DNA of 7,961 bases from Flavobacterium sp. (GTDB lineage Bacteria; Bacteroidota; Bacteroidia; Flavobacteriales; Flavobacteriaceae). Under the pieces are notes generated by a model. The model did no database searches, was not told the DNA's origin, and saw only the letters and a program-made list of their open reading frames with translations. A program made the position numbers and the translations under genes. Numbering within the stretch: position 1 is the first letter of the stretch; every line of letters starts with the position of its first letter. The stretch spans positions 1 through 7,961 of the forward strand of contig JAUXNR010000024.1 of NCBI GenBank assembly GCA_030682755.1. Reading direction: 5' to 3'. Shown here piece by piece: positions 6,125-7,961 of this stretch.

Positions 6125-7039
6125 TTGAAAAAGTTTGGTTCCATACTAGTGGTTTTTTTGTTGATTTCAGCGGAGTCATTTTCCCAATCAAAAGTTGAAG
6201 CCTTTTTAACGCCTTCAGATTCTTTAAATACTTCAAGGAGAAATCTAGTTGTGGTTTCTGAGGCTGTTTTAACTTCAGCGGCTTTGGTGGGATTGCATCA
6301 ACTTTGGTATGTTGATTATGAAACCTCTTCTTTTCATTTTAAGAATGACAACAACCATTGGTTGCAAATGGATAAAGCGGGACATGCTTACACTACTTAT
6401 CATTTAGGTAGGATGAGTTCTGAGTTATTAGCTTGGTCCGGCGTTTCCAAAAAAGACCAATTGCTTTATGGTGCGGGTTATGGGTTTGTGTTTTTAACAG
6501 CGGTTGAGGTTTTTGACGGACATTCAGCTGAGTGGGGTTTTTCATGGGGTGATGTTGTTGCGAATGCCACCGGAACAGCTTTATATGTATCACAGGAATT
6601 AGCATGGCAAGAACAACGCATCGTTCCTAAGTTTTCTTTCCATTCAACGCACTATGCAAAACAGCGACCTGAAGTTTTGGGTGCTAGTTTCAGTGAACAG
6701 CTTTTAAAAGATTACAACGGTCAGACGTATTGGTTGTCGGCTAATTTGCGGTCTTTTATGCCGGATTCTAGGCTTCCCAAGTGGTTTAATGTTGCTTTAG
6801 GTTATGGAGCTGAGGGCATGCTAACGGCTACTTCGTCATCAGATACCGGATTAGCACTTCCGGATTATGAACGGTATCGCCAATTTTATTTGAGCTTGGA
6901 TGTTGATTTGACCAAAATTGAGACTAAATCATCACTTTTACGAACTCTTTTTTCGCTTTTTAACACTATTAAGATTCCAGCTCCAACGTTTGAAATAAGG
7001 GGTTTCCAAGGGGTCAAATTCCATTGGATTTACTTTTAG
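6125..7039 (+). CDS. DUF2279 (YfiM-like) exported protein
   Basis: Function unknown. The 304-residue product begins MKKFGSILVVFLLISAESFS and then QSK, a clear Sec signal peptide, so it leaves the cytoplasm. A DUF2279-like core spans about 50-160, with MDKAGHAYTTYH (82-93) and EVFDGHSAEWGFSWGD (128-143), rich in His, Asp and Trp. A C-terminal half (about 170-304) with RSFMPDSRLPKWFN ends in Phe, as outer-membrane proteins often do, though a barrel is not evident. The start codon is TTG at 6125. An in-frame TAG (the mltG stop) is directly upstream and the next Met is residue 82, so no other start would keep the signal peptide. Zero spacing from mltG suggests translational coupling and a role near peptidoglycan or the outer membrane. 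I recognised the family by its motifs, without a search. Confidence 0.82.
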   Translation: MKKFGSILVVFLLISAESFSQSKVEAFLTPSDSLNTSRRNLVVVSEAVLTSAALVGLHQLWYVDYETSSFHFKNDNNHWLQMDKAGHAYTTYHLGRMSSELLAWSGVSKKDQLLYGAGYGFVFLTAVEVFDGHSAEWGFSWGDVVANATGTALYVSQELAWQEQRIVPKFSFHSTHYAKQRPEVLGASFSEQLLKDYNGQTYWLSANLRSFMPDSRLPKWFNVALGYGAEGMLTATSSSDTGLALPDYERYRQFYLSLDVDLTKIETKSSLLRTLFSLFNTIKIPAPTFEIRGFQGVKFHWIYF

Positions 7040-7082
7040 AAAAAGTTTAACTATCTGATAATCATATTTATAAAAAAAGTTG

Positions 7083-7090
7083 TATATTTG
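7083..7090 (+). promoter_or_regulatory. -7 promoter element of the lysozyme-fold gene
   Basis: TATATTTG is an exact TAnnTTTG, continued as CACC like the GAPDH promoter. Transcription would start near 7097, leaving about 40 nt before the ATG at 7137. No TTG stands at the -33 position. The leader can form a small GTTGT/ACAAC stem (7108-7112 with 7129-7133) ending four bases before the start codon. This promoter separates the gene from the upstream dapF operon. Confidence 0.6.
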
Positions 7091-7136
7091 CACCGTGAAA
7101 TTTCAGTGTTGTGACAGGGCCTGAGAAAACAACTAT

Positions 7137-7784
7137 ATGATTAAAAAATGGTATTTTTACACTTCGATTGTGTTCATCGTATTAGTCTTAAGCTCCGGTT
7201 TTAAAACCTATGAGTTTCAGCATTTAGAATGGTTTCATGTTGATGAAACCGAAGAATTGTTTTATACAGCACCTACCTCAGAAGAAAGTGCATATCAGCA
7301 CATCTCAATTCCTTATACCGGAAAGACCTATGCCGGATTTAAACAAGCTGTAGCCTTTAAAGAATCTCAAGGAAAATACCACAAGGTTAATCCGTTTGGT
7401 TATATGGGTAAATACCAATTTGGTATGAGTACCTTACGCACTATTGGAATTACTGACAGTTTGACTTTTATGCGATCGCCACGTTTGCAGGAAGAAGCTT
7501 TTAAAGCATTATTAGCATTGAACAAGTACGAGCTTCGCAATGAGATTAAGCAGTATGAAGGAAAAGTGATTAAAGGGGTGACTATAACAGAATCGGGAAT
7601 CTTGGCTGCAGCTCATTTGGGTGGAGCAGGATCTGTCCGAAAGTTTTTGAAAAGTAACGGAAACAACAGTTTTAACGATGGTTTTGGAACTTCATTAAAG
7701 AGTTATATCAAGAACTATGGTGGTTATGATACTTCTATGATTCAACCTTCAAAAAAGGTGAGGGTTAAGGTAAAACACACTTAA
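7137..7784 (+). CDS. Membrane-anchored lysozyme-fold (transglycosylase-like) protein
   Basis: The 215-residue product has a single N-terminal hydrophobic segment (about 5-21, WYFYTSIVFIVLVLSSGF) that acts as signal peptide or anchor. A lysozyme-like domain covers about 64-175. AVAFKESQGKY puts a likely catalytic Glu at 76 in the position used by lytic transglycosylases. NPFGYMGKYQFGMSTLRTIG (85-104) resembles the substrate-cleft segment of that fold. SGILAAAHLGGAGSV (153-167) is the helix that usually closes the domain. Residues 22-60 look like a flexible linker, and the C-terminus is Lys-rich. It would cut or bind peptidoglycan in the periplasm, consistent with dapF and mltG upstream, but it has its own promoter. 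The assignment rests on fold motifs only. An inactive or regulatory relative remains possible. Confidence 0.75.
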   Translation: MIKKWYFYTSIVFIVLVLSSGFKTYEFQHLEWFHVDETEELFYTAPTSEESAYQHISIPYTGKTYAGFKQAVAFKESQGKYHKVNPFGYMGKYQFGMSTLRTIGITDSLTFMRSPRLQEEAFKALLALNKYELRNEIKQYEGKVIKGVTITESGILAAAHLGGAGSVRKFLKSNGNNSFNDGFGTSLKSYIKNYGGYDTSMIQPSKKVRVKVKHT

Positions 7785-7797
7785 AGAATCAAATTGA

Positions 7798-7961
7798 TTA
7801 CACTTGTTTGTGTATTATAAATATAGTAGGCCTGTTATGCAGGTCTATTTTTATTTTCTTCCATTCCTGAACCGGATACGTTTTAATATATTCCGTTGGA
7901 AGTGTAATATCTGTTGCAACACAAAGTCGGGTTGAATTTTGAAGTGCTTGTAAAATATCTT
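7798..7961 (-). CDS. Unrecognised protein, C-terminal part only
   Basis: A minus-strand frame enters from the right edge and ends at a TAA (7800-7798), giving 53 residues. It includes NSTRLCVATDITLPTEYI, then YPVQEWKKIKIDL, and ends in RPTIFIIHKQV. The alternation of hydrophobic strands with charged turns and the lack of stops look like a real soluble domain. The other two minus-strand frames close earlier or give less protein-like sequence. The gene is convergent with the lysozyme-fold gene and their stops are only 13 bp apart. I do not recognise the family. No membrane segment is visible in this part. Confidence 0.6.
   Translation of the reverse strand, partial: DILQALQNSTRLCVATDITLPTEYIKTYPVQEWKKIKIDLHNRPTIFIIHKQV
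7827..7857 (+). terminator. Intrinsic terminator of the lysozyme-fold gene
   Basis: TAGGCCTG (7827-7834) pairs with CAGGTCTA (7840-7847) over the 5-nt loop TTATG, with one G-T pair, and is followed by TTTTTATTTT. It begins 42 bp after the stop of the 7137-7784 gene. The hairpin falls within the last codons of the convergent minus-strand gene, so one sequence serves as terminator on one strand and as coding DNA on the other. Confidence 0.72.

Noticed and set aside
7040..7080. Terminator for the dapF-mltG-DUF2279 operon
   Set aside because: The only inverted repeat (ACTTT...AAAGT around 7032-7046) is all A/T except one pair and overlaps the stop codon, with no T-run; transcription may continue into the next gene.
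7097..7136. Possible riboswitch in the leader of the lysozyme-fold gene (contains CCTGAGAAAAC)
   Set aside because: The CTGAGA resembles part of the TPP motif, but the leader is only about 40 nt, lacks the rest of any known aptamer, and forms only a 5-bp stem.
1..7961. Mobile element, CRISPR array, toxin-antitoxin or defence system
   Set aside because: No transposase, integrase, terminal inverted repeats with target duplication, spacer-repeat structure or known defence gene is visible; the repeats present are short intergenic types without spacers of regular length.

Overview
The window looks like chromosomal DNA from a member of the Bacteroidota, most likely a flavobacterium (family Flavobacteriaceae). 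It is AT-rich. Several gene starts are preceded by the Bacteroidota -7 element TAnnTTTG, twice continuing as TTTGCACC, with no purine-rich Shine-Dalgarno sequence. The protein families also fit: a long form of glyceraldehyde-3-phosphate dehydrogenase, a Do-type protease, and a DUF2279 protein next to mltG. No source organism is given, so this is inference from the sequence.

Layout. Left part, minus strand: the first 39 codons of an exported protein (1-117) with its own promoter; a 483-residue GAPDH (340-1791) with a strong terminator; a gene-free stretch (1792-2230) filled with repeats; and an HtrA/DegP-like protease (2231-3622) with its own strong terminator. The roughly 130-bp divergent region 3623-3755 carries back-to-back promoters and three TTAAC boxes spaced exactly 10 bp apart. 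Right part, plus strand: a tight four-gene run, dapF (3756-4547), a GNAT acetyltransferase (4549-5073), mltG (5084-6124) and a DUF2279 protein (6125-7039), with gaps of 1, 10 and 0 bp. A separately promoted lysozyme-fold protein (7137-7784) follows and ends in a hairpin terminator. That terminator lies inside the 3' end of a convergent gene that leaves the window (7798-7961).

How the genes fit together. Most of the right half concerns the cell wall. DapF makes meso-diaminopimelate for peptidoglycan and lysine. MltG cuts nascent glycan strands at the inner membrane. The 7137-7784 product looks like another glycan-cleaving enzyme. DUF2279 is an exported protein of unknown function locked to mltG. 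HtrA, divergent from this group, is an envelope quality-control protease. GAPDH is central carbon metabolism and appears unrelated to its neighbours.

I see no mobile element, CRISPR array, defence cassette, tRNA or rRNA. The most notable non-gene structures are octamer repeat tracts on both sides of GAPDH, an 80/89-bp imperfect direct repeat, the 10-bp phased boxes between htrA and dapF, and the in-frame TAG-TTG junction between mltG and the DUF2279 gene. None of these amounts to a convincing new biological system.
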